Positions 8,414 to 15,539 of a stretch of 29,454 bases of DNA are shown piece by piece (positions within the stretch are counted from its first letter, which is position 1; the number at the start of each line of letters is the position of its first letter). A model generated the notes under the pieces. The model made no database searches, was not told the origin of the DNA, and worked only from the letters and a program-made list of their open reading frames with translations. This DNA comes from DAISJI01 sp964559835 (lineage in GTDB: Bacteria; Acidobacteriota; Terriglobia; Terriglobales; Acidobacteriaceae), in NCBI GenBank assembly GCA_964559835.1, contig CAZLJE010000048.1, positions 1 through 29,454 on the forward strand. The letters run 5' to 3'. The position numbers and the translations under genes were made by a program.

Positions 8414-8434
8414 GAATTCCGAATTCCGAACTTG
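8414..8434. repeat. Half heptad array, unit GAATTCC
   Basis: GAATTCC, GAATTCC and GAACTTG run directly up to the ribosome site of the peroxiredoxin gene. No complementary second array is visible nearby. Confidence 0.6.
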
Positions 8435-8447
8435 CGTGGGAGGAAAT

Positions 8448-8963
8448 ATGGCACCCCTCAAGGTCGGCGATGTCGCGCCTGGTTTTGATGTTCCGGGCTG
8501 CACCGGCGACCACAAGCATCGCGTCACGCTGGCCGAGTTTCTCGGCAAGAAGAACGTGGTGCTGGCTTTCTATCCGGCCGATTGGACACCGGCTTGAGCA
8601 GCGCAAACCTCGGCGTACCACGCGGACCGCGATAAGTTCGCCGAGTTCGATGCCCAGGTCGTGGGCATGAGCTGCGATTCGGTGTTCAGCCACGTGGCGT
8701 GGCAAAAATTCGAGGTCGGCTGGCTCAACTTCCCGTTGGGCAGCGACTTTTATCCCCACGGCGCTGTCGCCGATAGATACGGCGTTCTGCGAACCGGCGA
8801 ACCCCTGCCCGGCATCAACGAACGCGCGGTCTTCATCATCGATAAAGAAGGAATCATCCGTTCCGCGACTGTTCTTGAACTCGGCGAAGTCCCGGACAAT
8901 GAAGACGCATTCGACGTGCTGCGGCAAATGCAGGTGAAGACGGCGAATACTTCGGCCCATTGA
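8448..8963 (+). CDS. Peroxiredoxin with in-frame TGA (probable selenocysteine) at the peroxidatic position
   Basis: 171 residues if the TGA at 8595-8597 is read through. The ATG at 8448 follows GGGAGGA (8438-8444). The translation before the TGA is a normal AhpC/TSA opening (VGDVAPGFDVPG, then KNVVLAFYPADWTPA). Codon 50 is TGA, and the same frame continues AAQTSAYHADRDKF, VVGMSCDSVFSHVAW and AVFIIDKEGIIR to a stop at 8961-8963. In peroxiredoxins the residue after TPx is the peroxidatic cysteine, so the TGA replaces exactly the catalytic Cys codon, as in known PrxU selenoproteins. Reading stays peroxiredoxin-like on both sides with no frameshift. Cys18 and Cys76 are the remaining thiols; Cys76 could resolve. 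Expected role: reduction of peroxides in the cytoplasm. The alternative is a nonsense mutation or sequencing error. It is convergent with the TetR gene. Confidence 0.8.
8609..8645 (+). promoter_or_regulatory. Candidate bacterial SECIS hairpin
   Basis: Eleven bases after the TGA, CTCGGCG (8609-8615) pairs perfectly with CGCCGAG (8639-8645). An internal loop is followed by a 4-bp upper stem CGCG/CGCG (8621-8624 with 8628-8631) and a GAC apical loop at 8625-8627. The spacing and a G opening the apical loop fit bacterial elements bound by SelB. A competing GCGT/ACGC pairing inside (8613-8616 with 8620-8623) exists. High GC makes chance hairpins common, so this supports rather than proves recoding. 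Confidence 0.55.
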
Positions 8964-8966
8964 GCC

Positions 8967-9020
8967 GGCGTTAGGCTATGGGCTATCGCCCAAGACCTGA
9001 TGCCCAACGCCTGATGCCTA
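8967..9020. repeat. Heptad inverted repeat, unit GGCTATN
   Basis: The left units are GGCGTTA, GGCTATG, GGCTATC. The right units are AGACCTG, ATGCCCA, ACGCCTG, ATGCCTA (8993-9020), partly complementary to the left. It lies between the convergent peroxiredoxin and TetR genes, and its last three bases are the TetR stop codon. Confidence 0.8.
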
Positions 9021-9650
9021 TTTTGGGGCTAGCGCGGGAATGACTACTGCGAAGAGCTGCTTTAGATCGCTGACCTTCGCCGTGGATGGATATCCGGCGC
9101 GTTCGGCCAGCAGCTGGTCGCGCAATATCCCCTCGAACATCCCGATCAGCGCCGAGCGCACGGCCTGCGGATTGAGGTCGGAACGAAGCTGACCGGCGGC
9201 GCGCATCTCCGCCAGGATTTTGTCGATGAGTTCGACATAGTCGAGGAATCCGCGGGTCATCAGGACCATCCGTCCCTCGCGGCGGATGCGGCGTCCTTCG
9301 AGCAGCAGAAGCTGTTTTAATTCAGAGTCCCGTTCCAACCCTGCCAGGGTCGCTTCCAGCAGAGCGTGAAGCTTCTTGTCCGCTGTGGGTAACTGCTGGA
9401 TTGTCTCCATGTGCGCGCGCAGGCCTTCCCACCCGGTATCGAAAATCGCCTCCAGCAGACCTTCCTTGCTCCCAAAATGCTTCATCAGTTGCGATTCGCT
9501 GGTTCCCGCCAGCCGCGCGATTGCCACCGTGCTCGTGTTTTCATATCCGCGCGCTGCGAATAACTGCTTCGCCGCCATTAGGATTCGATCATGGGAAGAC
9601 GCAGAGCGGTCCGGTTCGGACTGTTTGGAGGGGACTGCAGACATAGTCAT
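9018..9650 (-). CDS. TetR/AcrR-family transcriptional regulator
   Basis: 210 residues from the ATG at 9650, chosen because AGGA lies 2-6 bases upstream on the minus strand; a TTG at 9689 would add 13 residues but has no such site. The N-terminal helix-turn-helix reads HDRILMAAKQLFAARGYENT, then VAIARLAGTSESQLMKHFGSKEGLL, the standard TetR DNA-binding domain. The C-terminal ligand/dimer domain is helical (KLHALLEATLAGLERDSELK onward) with no specific family signature. Possible targets are its own promoter and the neighbouring response-regulator gene, since the two share the 9651-9756 region. Confidence 0.92.
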   Translation of the reverse strand: MTMSAVPSKQSEPDRSASSHDRILMAAKQLFAARGYENTSTVAIARLAGTSESQLMKHFGSKEGLLEAIFDTGWEGLRAHMETIQQLPTADKKLHALLEATLAGLERDSELKQLLLLEGRRIRREGRMVLMTRGFLDYVELIDKILAEMRAAGQLRSDLNPQAVRSALIGMFEGILRDQLLAERAGYPSTAKVSDLKQLFAVVIPALAPK

Positions 9651-9696
9651 ATTCCTACTACTTAATCGGCTCTGATTCAAGCGTCCCAAAACGGGA

Positions 9697-9723
9697 TTGA
9701 CTTGTATTTTGCATAGTGATACT
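9697..9723 (+). promoter_or_regulatory. Candidate promoter for the response regulator
   Basis: TTGACT (9697-9702) with GATACT (9718-9723) at 15-base spacing, about 35 bases before the ATG. ATAGT (9713-9717) and ACTAT (9724-9728) form an inverted repeat across the -10 region. A related stretch, CATAGTCATA, recurs at the TetR start (9642-9651). This could be an operator for the adjacent TetR protein. Confidence 0.35.
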
Positions 9724-9756
9724 ACTATCGCCAGCCCTCGTCAGGAGTACCCACGC

Positions 9757-10215
9757 ATGTCAGTATCCGCCGTCGCTAGACGTCTGCAGGCGTTCCCATC
9801 CCACGATGCCTCCGTGCATTCCGCCCCGGCACCGGCGACAGCTCCGCGACGCAAACTCCATATCGTCCTGCTCGACGACGAACCCTCGATCCTGAAAACC
9901 TGGAAAGCGATCCTGGAGGCGCACGACTTCGACGCCACCTGTTGCGGACGCGCAAGCGACGCGATCCAGGCGATCCTCCGCGGGTGCGACTGTGTCGTGA
10001 CCGACTACCACATGCCCGACATGACCGGCATTGAAGTGATCCTCGCCGCGAAGCCGTACACACGCGCCCCGTTCCTCGTCATGACCGGCAACGATTCTCC
10101 GCAGCTGCGCGCCGCCGCCACCGCCGCGGGCGCGTCCTGCGTCCTATCGAAGCCCGCGCCGATCAAAAGCGTGCTGGAGATCATCGACAAGCTCTGCGGC
10201 AAAGACACTCACTAG
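9757..10215 (+). CDS. Single-domain response regulator (REC only)
   Basis: 152 residues from the ATG at 9757, preceded by AGGAG; an upstream TTG frame is discarded because it overlaps the putative promoter. Residues 1-32 are a Ser/Ala/Pro-rich leader. The receiver domain spans 34-148: acidic pair Asp40-Asp41 (VLLDDEP), phospho-acceptor Asp83 (VVTDYHMPDMTG), Thr110 (VMTGND) and Lys132 (LSKPAP). There is no output domain, so it probably relays phosphate or binds a partner. No histidine kinase is encoded in the window. It ends at a strong bidirectional terminator. Confidence 0.92.
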   Translation: MSVSAVARRLQAFPSHDASVHSAPAPATAPRRKLHIVLLDDEPSILKTWKAILEAHDFDATCCGRASDAIQAILRGCDCVVTDYHMPDMTGIEVILAAKPYTRAPFLVMTGNDSPQLRAAATAAGASCVLSKPAPIKSVLEIIDKLCGKDTH

Positions 10216-10242
10216 CCGCCGGCTGTCGGTTCCCGGAAAAAG

Positions 10243-10270
10243 AAAAGCCCGGTCTCATGACCAGGCTTTT
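10243..10270. terminator. Bidirectional terminator between response regulator and DsbA-like genes
   Basis: AAAAGCC (10243-10249) pairs with GGCTTTT (10264-10270), and after one C/A mismatch GGTC pairs with GACC around a TCAT loop. The A-run on one side and T-run on the other suit both convergent transcripts. Confidence 0.85.
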
Positions 10271-10276
10271 GTTGTT

Positions 10277-10304
10277 CCCTACGCCCTGAGCCCTGCGCCC
10301 TATT
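10277..10304. repeat. Half heptad array, unit CCCTNNG
   Basis: CCCTACG, CCCTGAG, CCCTGCG and CCCTATT run in tandem and include the stop codon (10300-10302) of the DsbA-like gene. No complementary array is present; the terminator hairpin lies in its place. Confidence 0.75.
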
Positions 10305-10944
10305 CCCCTTTCAGTTCGTCGATCAACTCGTACAGCTTGGCGCGGTCGACTACCTCGACGAACGGCGTCCCCTGCTGGCGATTACTGACCACGTACAGCG
10401 TCGGCGTATGCGCGATCCCGACACGATCTCCGACGGCCTTGCTCTGCCGCACTTCGGCCGCGAACTTCCCCTGCGGATCGACCGCGAACGGCAGGACGGT
10501 CTTATGCTCGGCGGCAAACTGCTCCGCCACTTTGCGCAACTCGCGCTTCTGCGCCTCGCCGTCCAACATGTTCGGCCCGTTGATCTGCGTTTGACGCTCG
10601 AAGATGTACTCGCGGAATGCAACGCCCAGCGCCGGCGACTTGCTGCCGAAATAATGCGCCATCACGGCCGCGTCGAACGACCAGAGGTGCTGCGGCAGCG
10701 GAAAGTCGTAGCGCACCACGGGAATCTTGTACGTCTTCGACGCTTCCTCGACCAGCGGCGCTGCGCGCGCGCAATCTGGGCATTCGAGGTCCTCGAAGAT
10801 CACCAGCGCCAGCTTCGCGCCCTTCGGCGGGCGTAAGACTTGTGCGGCATAGGAGTTGTCCTGCGCGTGCGCGCGAAGGCCAAACGTGCTGAACAGCGCC
10901 ATTAACAGGAATGCGATAAGCCAGAAAAGACTGCGTTTTTTCAT
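10300..10944 (-). CDS. Secreted DsbA-family thiol oxidoreductase
   Basis: 214 residues. A basic then hydrophobic signal peptide runs to AHA-Q at residue 27-28. Residues 45-58 read KLALVIFEDLECPDC, placing a C-P-D-C active site at 55-58, and AHTPTLYVV provides the cis-Pro loop next to it. The helical insertion between them (YFGSKSPALGVAFREYIF onward) is typical of DsbA/Thioredoxin_4 proteins. It should form or shuffle disulfides in the periplasm. It stands alone, ending at a shared terminator. Confidence 0.92.
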   Translation of the reverse strand: MKKRSLFWLIAFLLMALFSTFGLRAHAQDNSYAAQVLRPPKGAKLALVIFEDLECPDCARAAPLVEEASKTYKIPVVRYDFPLPQHLWSFDAAVMAHYFGSKSPALGVAFREYIFERQTQINGPNMLDGEAQKRELRKVAEQFAAEHKTVLPFAVDPQGKFAAEVRQSKAVGDRVGIAHTPTLYVVSNRQQGTPFVEVVDRAKLYELIDELKGE

Positions 10945-11047
10945 AGCAGGATGGTTGAGAGCTCTTCCCCATTATAGATGCGGGGCAGAACTCCGGGATT
11001 CGCCGAAGACCTTAACCCTCGGAGACGAGGCGGCCCCGCATTCTCAA

Positions 11048-11407
11048 TCAGGATTTCAGCATTTCGTTGAGAAAGGCGAGGATGCGCAGCCGGTCCGTGA
11101 TCCTGGCGTCCAGGAATTCCACACCGGCCCCATGGTCGACCGCGTAACGAACGGCGCAGGTGATCTGCAGCGGCGGGCCATCATCGACGCGCCAGGCGAT
11201 GGTCACCTCTTGACCTGGATCCGCCTGGTGTTCCCATTCCAAATTCAATCCCGCTTCGTTGATTTCTGTGATCGTTGCTTGCGAGCTGCCCCAGAAACCA
11301 TAGCATTGCGCCGGGATGGCGACCGGCCAGCGCCGGAACGCCCGACGTTCATTCCGTCGTTTACGTTCCGCCATTGCCGGTCCGAGGGTCTCTTCGTCAA
11401 AGAGCAT
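11048..11407 (-). CDS. PilZ-domain protein
   Basis: 119 residues. The N-terminus carries an arginine cluster (RKRRNERRAFRRWPV) supplying the RxxxR part of the cyclic-di-GMP site, followed by the beta-strand motif TEINEAGLNLE, which corresponds to the D/NxSxxG motif with Glu in place of Ser. A single-domain PilZ protein typically acts as a c-di-GMP responsive adaptor for motility or secretion. The Ser to Glu change may weaken ligand binding. The ATG directly follows the stop of a 26-codon ORF, so the two are probably coupled; an internal ATG at 11374 is an alternative start. Confidence 0.85.
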   Translation of the reverse strand: MLFDEETLGPAMAERKRRNERRAFRRWPVAIPAQCYGFWGSSQATITEINEAGLNLEWEHQADPGQEVTIAWRVDDGPPLQITCAVRYAVDHGAGVEFLDARITDRLRILAFLNEMLKS

Positions 11408-11488
11408 TCAGTGTCTGTGCTCCACGGTGCCGAAGGCAGCGGATAACAAAACCGGTGCCAGTAGAGACACGCGTGTCTTTGGGTTCAT
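11408..11488 (-). CDS. 26-residue leader ORF immediately upstream of PilZ
   Basis: The ATG at 11488 is preceded on the minus strand by GAGGAGATCTT, a strong ribosome site, and the TGA at 11408-11410 abuts the PilZ ATG. The peptide starts MNPKTRVSLLAPVLLSAAFG and is basic then hydrophobic, like a short signal sequence or leader. The coding region contains the perfect 14-bp palindrome AGACACGCGTGTCT (11465-11478). Function unknown; translational coupling to PilZ is the likely consequence. Confidence 0.5.
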   Translation of the reverse strand: MNPKTRVSLLAPVLLSAAFGTVEHRH

Positions 11489-11528
11489 AAGATCTCCTCA
11501 GTCGAGCGGACCGGTTGCGTCGCCGCCG

Positions 11529-11978
11529 TCAGGCGATCGCGCTCTGCATCAGCGCCGGACCTGACACCATACGCACGGCCGTCTTGACCTGGTTTGCTCT
11601 CCATACCACCCACACCGAAATGGCGAGCAGTGGGATCCCGATCAGCAGGAAACAGAGCGGCAGCGAGATCACGCCCGCCACGATGCCGCCGATCAGTGGG
11701 AACTGGTATGGATTGTGGTGGATCGCTCCGGTCGTGGTGTTCCTCAACGCCAGGCCTTCCAGCGTCCCCTGCTTCTCATTCCCGGCCACGACGACTTGGT
11801 CGCCTTCGCTGATGCTGGCCGAGTCGGTGATCTTGATACGCACCGGCCGGTTGTTGATCCGGAATTGGACAAGGTGCTGCTGGACGGCCATGGGGCCATA
11901 TTGAGCTGTGGGGACATAGCCCATCTGCGACCCCAGCGTGACATTAGTGGCGGTCCCCGAGAGGGTAGACAACGGCAT
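11529..11978 (-). CDS. Inner-membrane protein with N-terminal beta domain
   Basis: 149 residues from the ATG at 11978, chosen over a start 30 bases upstream because AAGGAGG lies 7 bases before it. Residues about 34-85 look like a small beta-barrel (LVQFRINNRPVRIKI, then EGDQVVVAGNEKQGTLEGLALRN). Residues 93-127 are hydrophobic, enough for one or two membrane helices, and the C-terminus is basic. No family is recognised with certainty. It is in the same direction as, but 40 bases from, the PilZ leader ORF. Confidence 0.7.
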   Translation of the reverse strand: MPLSTLSGTATNVTLGSQMGYVPTAQYGPMAVQQHLVQFRINNRPVRIKITDSASISEGDQVVVAGNEKQGTLEGLALRNTTTGAIHHNPYQFPLIGGIVAGVISLPLCFLLIGIPLLAISVWVVWRANQVKTAVRMVSGPALMQSAIA

Positions 11979-12008
11979 GGTGAGGCCTCCTTGTGCGCAG
12001 CTCCGCAC

Positions 12009-12252
12009 CAGACCTGACCGGAGGCTTGGCTGTCGCAGAATGTCACCCCTGGCAGACTGGCGGATGAGAAAAGGCTGCCTCTATGCCGCTCACTTTGTCC
12101 TTACGAAACCCTTAAGAACTCTAAAGAAATGCCGTTGACCACCTGTTTCCCAACATAAGTGCTTCCTGGGGCGCTCGACAGGCGCCAACGCCCTCGTTCG
12201 ACCTCAGCAGCAGGAATGCCATAGCGAGAAACAAATTGACGTTGCCATTTTT
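12009..12252. other. Intergenic region without a convincing gene
   Basis: 244 bases between two minus-strand genes. It contains a small hairpin, GGCGC and GCGCC around TCGACAG near 12169-12185. I see no heptad array, RNA gene or clear promoter here. Confidence 0.4.
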
Positions 12253-12672
12253 CTAGCCGCTGGTATCAGCGGCCAATCGGGCCCTTTTGGTGCTGCTGCC
12301 GGTCCCCTGCTTTAGCACCCGAACGTCTTCCAGCCAGACCTTGGAATCGCTGACCACAACCGTGGCAGTTATTGAGTCGCCGACAGACAACTTATCCAGC
12401 GCAACGTCGGCCGCTACCTTGTAGGACATTGTCATCCCGCTCATGAACCCGGGTATGTCCTTGTGATCGACTGTGACCCGGTGCAGCTCTTTATCGATCG
12501 CTACGACTTTCCCTTCAAGGTGATAGCGTTTTTCTGCTGCGGGTTTCGGTGCACTTTTCGGCGAGCAGCCGGCAATTGCGAGTAAGCAGGACAAGACGAC
12601 CATCGCACGGAAAATATATCGATTGTTCATCTGTTCAAACATTTCCCCACCGAACTTCATTGAACCAACCAC
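12253..12672 (-). CDS. CusF-like copper-binding lipoprotein
   Basis: 139 residues from the first ATG; an ATG at 12630 gives a better placed signal sequence (NNRYIFRAMVVLSCLLAIAGC) with a lipobox Cys, and start choice is uncertain. The mature domain reads LEGKVVAIDKELHRVTVDHKDIPGFMSGMTMSY, then LSVGDSITATVVVSD, the small OB-fold pattern of CusF/CusF_Ec proteins. The Met-rich GFMSGMTM segment is the usual Cu(I)/Ag(I) ligand region. It would hold copper in the periplasm. It is followed closely on its 5' side by a TonB receptor, suggesting a shared metal role. Confidence 0.8.
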   Translation of the reverse strand: MVGSMKFGGEMFEQMNNRYIFRAMVVLSCLLAIAGCSPKSAPKPAAEKRYHLEGKVVAIDKELHRVTVDHKDIPGFMSGMTMSYKVAADVALDKLSVGDSITATVVVSDSKVWLEDVRVLKQGTGSSTKRARLAADTSG

Positions 12673-12681
12673 GATCCAGAC

Positions 12682-14931
12682 TCAGTAGTGGAACCGATAC
12701 CGGAACTCAACGTACACTTCCCTCGGATTGTTCCAGTGGAAGCCGCCGAACGTGAGGCTGCTATCGAGTACGACGCGCCGGTTAGCGATGTTGAGCGCGT
12801 TCACGGATACCGAAGTACGCTCGCCAATACTCTTCCCTAACGACAGATCGACCGTTGTGTGGCCCGGAAGATACGCGCCCGTATACGGCCAGCCGGGAAC
12901 TCCCTGCAGCCCATTCGAGAAACCCGAGCCGTAGTAAACGTTCGTCGACGCAAAAGTGCGCCAGGGTAAATCGACGCTGCCGCCAACATTCAGCGTGTTT
13001 CTCTGGTCGTGGTCGAGCGGCGAGAGGCCTATGGGCAGGGAGAAATCGGTGAGGCCGCCCGTGATGGCTCCCTCGCCTTCGGCGATCTGGTTCGAGTAAG
13101 CGAGATGGATCTGCGCCCGGTTGGCGATCCTTGGAGATCGCAGCGTCAGTTCCCAGCCGCGGATGATCGCCTCCTGGATGGTGAGCGGAAAGAACAGATT
13201 GGACTCGCCGATGGTATTGTGATCGAAAAAGTTGTGGGCAATGGTCTTGAAGTTGTCCGCGTCGATCGTCCAGCCGTGTACAGGAATGGTCACGCCGAAC
13301 TGGTGCTCTTCATCGCGTTCTCCGTGCAGCGGCAGAAAACCGAGGTTGTTGCTGTTCACGAATTGCAGCAACGGGCCGGATGCGGTGAGCAGAGGCGGCG
13401 CCTGATAGTAGTGTCCGTAGAAGGCGCGTAACACCCATTGCAGTCGAGGGACGGTCAGGGCCGCGCCAAAACGCGGGCTGATCGCATTTTCCGTTATTCC
13501 GCCCGAGAAGTGTGTCGGACGCATCCCGGCAATCAGCGTCAGCCACGGAGCGACCCTGAATTTATCGTCGATGAAGAAGCTCGCGAGCGTGCCGGTAGCG
13601 CGCTCCCGGTCGGTGAAAGCCGGGCTGGTCATGTCGTTGAACACGGCCCCGAAGAGCTGGCGGTCGCGCTGGTAGAAGGTGTAGACCCCGACCTGCAAGT
13701 TGTTCCTCGGTAAGGTCGCGCTGAACGCGACTTGGCCGCCTGCGTAATGGGAAGATCGATGGTCGGTTGTTGCCACCGGAAAATCGTTTGCCCTCGGATC
13801 GTAGTTCGCACTGTTGTAGTGATAGAACGGCGAAACGGTTAGCAGGAGCTTAGGGCTGAAGGTGTGCACCCAGGAAAAATTCAGGATTGCATCGCCTTCG
13901 TGTTGTCCATCGCGCAGACCGCTGCTGTCGTATTGAGAATTCTCGAACGAGTTTGGATCCGGGTCGTAGGGGACCTGGTAGTAGTCCTTGCGCAACGAGG
14001 TCACCAGCCGCAGTTGGTTCGAGGGGTCGATGTTGAAGATGAAGGAGCCAAATCCGCCATAGCCGTTTTCGGCGTCATGGACGACCTTCGACGTTGCCGG
14101 TTGCAGGCCCAGATTACTGCGGTTGCCGTTCAGGCTGCCGTAGTAGGCGAAGCGGCCGGTGTGGCTGCCAAAGTTGATCTGATCGTTGGTTTGATAGAAG
14201 TTGCCGAATGTGGTGATCAGTTCGGCCTCGTTATTGCGCTCGAATCCTGTCCGGGGAGCGATATTGAAGACGCCGTAGGTGCGGTCGCCTAGTTCCGCGC
14301 CATAGCTGCCGCGGTCTGCTTCCAGGTAATCGAGATCTTTCGGGTCGAATTGCGGGCCAACATTGGATGCGATGTTGGTGTTCGGAACTGGAACGCCGTC
14401 GACCAACCAACTGACTTGGTGACCCCCGCGAATGTGCAGTTGGTCGTGCGTGATGTAAGCGCCCGGAACATAGTCGGTGATCATGGCCAGGCTGTTGGTG
14501 CGGTCGGCGCCGGGCGTCCTCTCAACATCCCTCCGGCTGACGATCGTCGTCGGCGTCGTCGTGTCCGTTGGCGTTGCCTCGGGAGCGGCCGAAACAGTGA
14601 CGTTTTCAGTCTTGCCGGCGACCGCGAGCTGGAAATGCACAACCGGCTCGGTGTTCGCGACCACCACGATGTTCTGCGCCGAGGGGACGAACCCGGTACT
14701 CGTGACGCTCACCGAATATTCGCCGATCGGAACTGCGTTGATGACGAATTCGCCATTACTGTCGGTCGTCGCCGTCTTTGACCAGTCGGAGGCTCTGGCC
14801 TTCAGCGTTACCACCGCTCCCGGCACCGGCCGATGTTGCGGATCATGAACCACGCCTCGGACGCCGCCGAACACAGTCGCGCACGCGGGCATGGCGCACG
14901 ACAACACGAAAATCATGACTTTCATTCGCAT
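12682..14931 (-). CDS. TonB-dependent outer-membrane receptor with carboxypeptidase-like N-domain
   Basis: 749 residues from the ATG at 14931, which begins a signal peptide (MRMKVMIFVLSC onward); an upstream start would read through a palindromic repeat and is rejected. Residues about 25-105 are a CarboxypepD_reg beta-sandwich (GVVHDPQHRPVPGAVVTL, DSNGEFVINAVPIGEYSV). A plug domain follows (DYVPGAYITHDQLHIRGG, WLVDGVPVPN). The rest is a 22-strand type barrel ending in aromatic VEFRYRFHY, the outer-membrane assembly signal. It imports a bulky or metal ligand using TonB energy. Neighbours suggest copper or a copper chelate; that is context only. Confidence 0.93.
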   Translation of the reverse strand: MRMKVMIFVLSCAMPACATVFGGVRGVVHDPQHRPVPGAVVTLKARASDWSKTATTDSNGEFVINAVPIGEYSVSVTSTGFVPSAQNIVVVANTEPVVHFQLAVAGKTENVTVSAAPEATPTDTTTPTTIVSRRDVERTPGADRTNSLAMITDYVPGAYITHDQLHIRGGHQVSWLVDGVPVPNTNIASNVGPQFDPKDLDYLEADRGSYGAELGDRTYGVFNIAPRTGFERNNEAELITTFGNFYQTNDQINFGSHTGRFAYYGSLNGNRSNLGLQPATSKVVHDAENGYGGFGSFIFNIDPSNQLRLVTSLRKDYYQVPYDPDPNSFENSQYDSSGLRDGQHEGDAILNFSWVHTFSPKLLLTVSPFYHYNSANYDPRANDFPVATTDHRSSHYAGGQVAFSATLPRNNLQVGVYTFYQRDRQLFGAVFNDMTSPAFTDRERATGTLASFFIDDKFRVAPWLTLIAGMRPTHFSGGITENAISPRFGAALTVPRLQWVLRAFYGHYYQAPPLLTASGPLLQFVNSNNLGFLPLHGERDEEHQFGVTIPVHGWTIDADNFKTIAHNFFDHNTIGESNLFFPLTIQEAIIRGWELTLRSPRIANRAQIHLAYSNQIAEGEGAITGGLTDFSLPIGLSPLDHDQRNTLNVGGSVDLPWRTFASTNVYYGSGFSNGLQGVPGWPYTGAYLPGHTTVDLSLGKSIGERTSVSVNALNIANRRVVLDSSLTFGGFHWNNPREVYVEFRYRFHY

Positions 14932-14947
14932 GAAAAACACCCCGTCT

Positions 14948-15002
14948 CCAGCGTCTGTAGCGCTGGCTTCCAGCCGGCGGTTGCGCAGGCTTCTAGCCTG
15001 CG
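14948..15002. repeat. Nested palindromic intergenic repeat
   Basis: Several dyads overlap: CCAGCG/CGCTGG (14948-14953, 14961-14966), GCTGG/CCAGC (14962-14966, 14970-14974) and CGCAGGC/GCCTGCG (14984-14990, 14996-15002). The CTTCCAGCC and GGCTTCTAGCC words recur widely between genes in Acidobacteriota as I recall. It lies between the Cys/His-rich gene and the TonB receptor. Confidence 0.7.
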
Positions 15003-15025
15003 AACTCTGGATTTTCACTAGAGTG

Positions 15026-15367
15026 TCAGCAGGCGAGAGGAGGGGCGCGCGATGATAGGACGGGTAAGTCGCCGCGTATCGCGACGACGCACGGCGCAAA
15101 CAGGAACTGTTCAGCGGTCGCGGCCTGCGATGGCGCTACCGGCGCGGCAGCACGGGCAACTTTCGGACCCGCAAATTTCAACTGCCGGCCCGAATACTTA
15201 CAAATCGACGAGACCGTTGTGTCCGTCGATGATGGAGTTCCGCAATGATGTTCGCCACCGCGCCGACAGCAGGAGGGCACAGAAGCCGTTGGAGCGAGAA
15301 CAGGCGCAGCCGTCGCCAACAACGGCCAGCACAGCGCAAGCAGACAAATGCCAATCCTCACCCGCAT
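15026..15367 (-). CDS. Small secreted Cys/His-rich protein, possible metal binder
   Basis: 113 residues. Residues 1-21 are a signal peptide (ICLLALCWPLLATAA). A C-C-R-R-x-x-x-H-H-C motif follows (SCCRRGGEHHCGTP, residues 32-45), a plausible copper or zinc site. The remainder is Ala/Pro-rich with no recognisable fold. It leads a same-strand set with the TonB receptor and the CusF-like lipoprotein, which is the main reason to suspect copper handling. I do not recognise a named family. Confidence 0.65.
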   Translation of the reverse strand: MRVRIGICLLALCWPLLATAAPVLAPTASVPSCCRRGGEHHCGTPSSTDTTVSSICKYSGRQLKFAGPKVARAAAPVAPSQAATAEQFLFAPCVVAIRGDLPVLSSRAPPLAC

Positions 15368-15539
15368 CTGGCGTTAGATTTTACACGTACGACTGGAGTT
15401 ACGAAAAAGCACGATCCGGGCGGAAGATGTTCGCGCCGAGTCGGCATTTCTGGTAACGTTCGCACTCCAGGTACGTCTTTTCGCGAAAGGCTCGCGGCGA
15501 GATTGGGGTCTGCCGGCGCGATAGTTCCTGGAGCACCGC

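Noticed and set aside
8595..8597. Reading the peroxiredoxin as a pseudogene broken by a nonsense codon
   Set aside because: A random stop would fall anywhere; here it hits the single catalytic Cys codon, both sides remain intact peroxiredoxin with no other lesion, and a suitable hairpin follows. Kept as the main alternative only.
11938..12138. 66-codon plus-strand open frame across the 5' end of the membrane protein gene
   Set aside because: Antisense to the coding start, with no ribosome site and no protein-like pattern.
14932..15099. Upstream start for the TonB receptor at 15099
   Set aside because: The added residues would translate a palindromic intergenic repeat and would place the signal peptide inside the protein.
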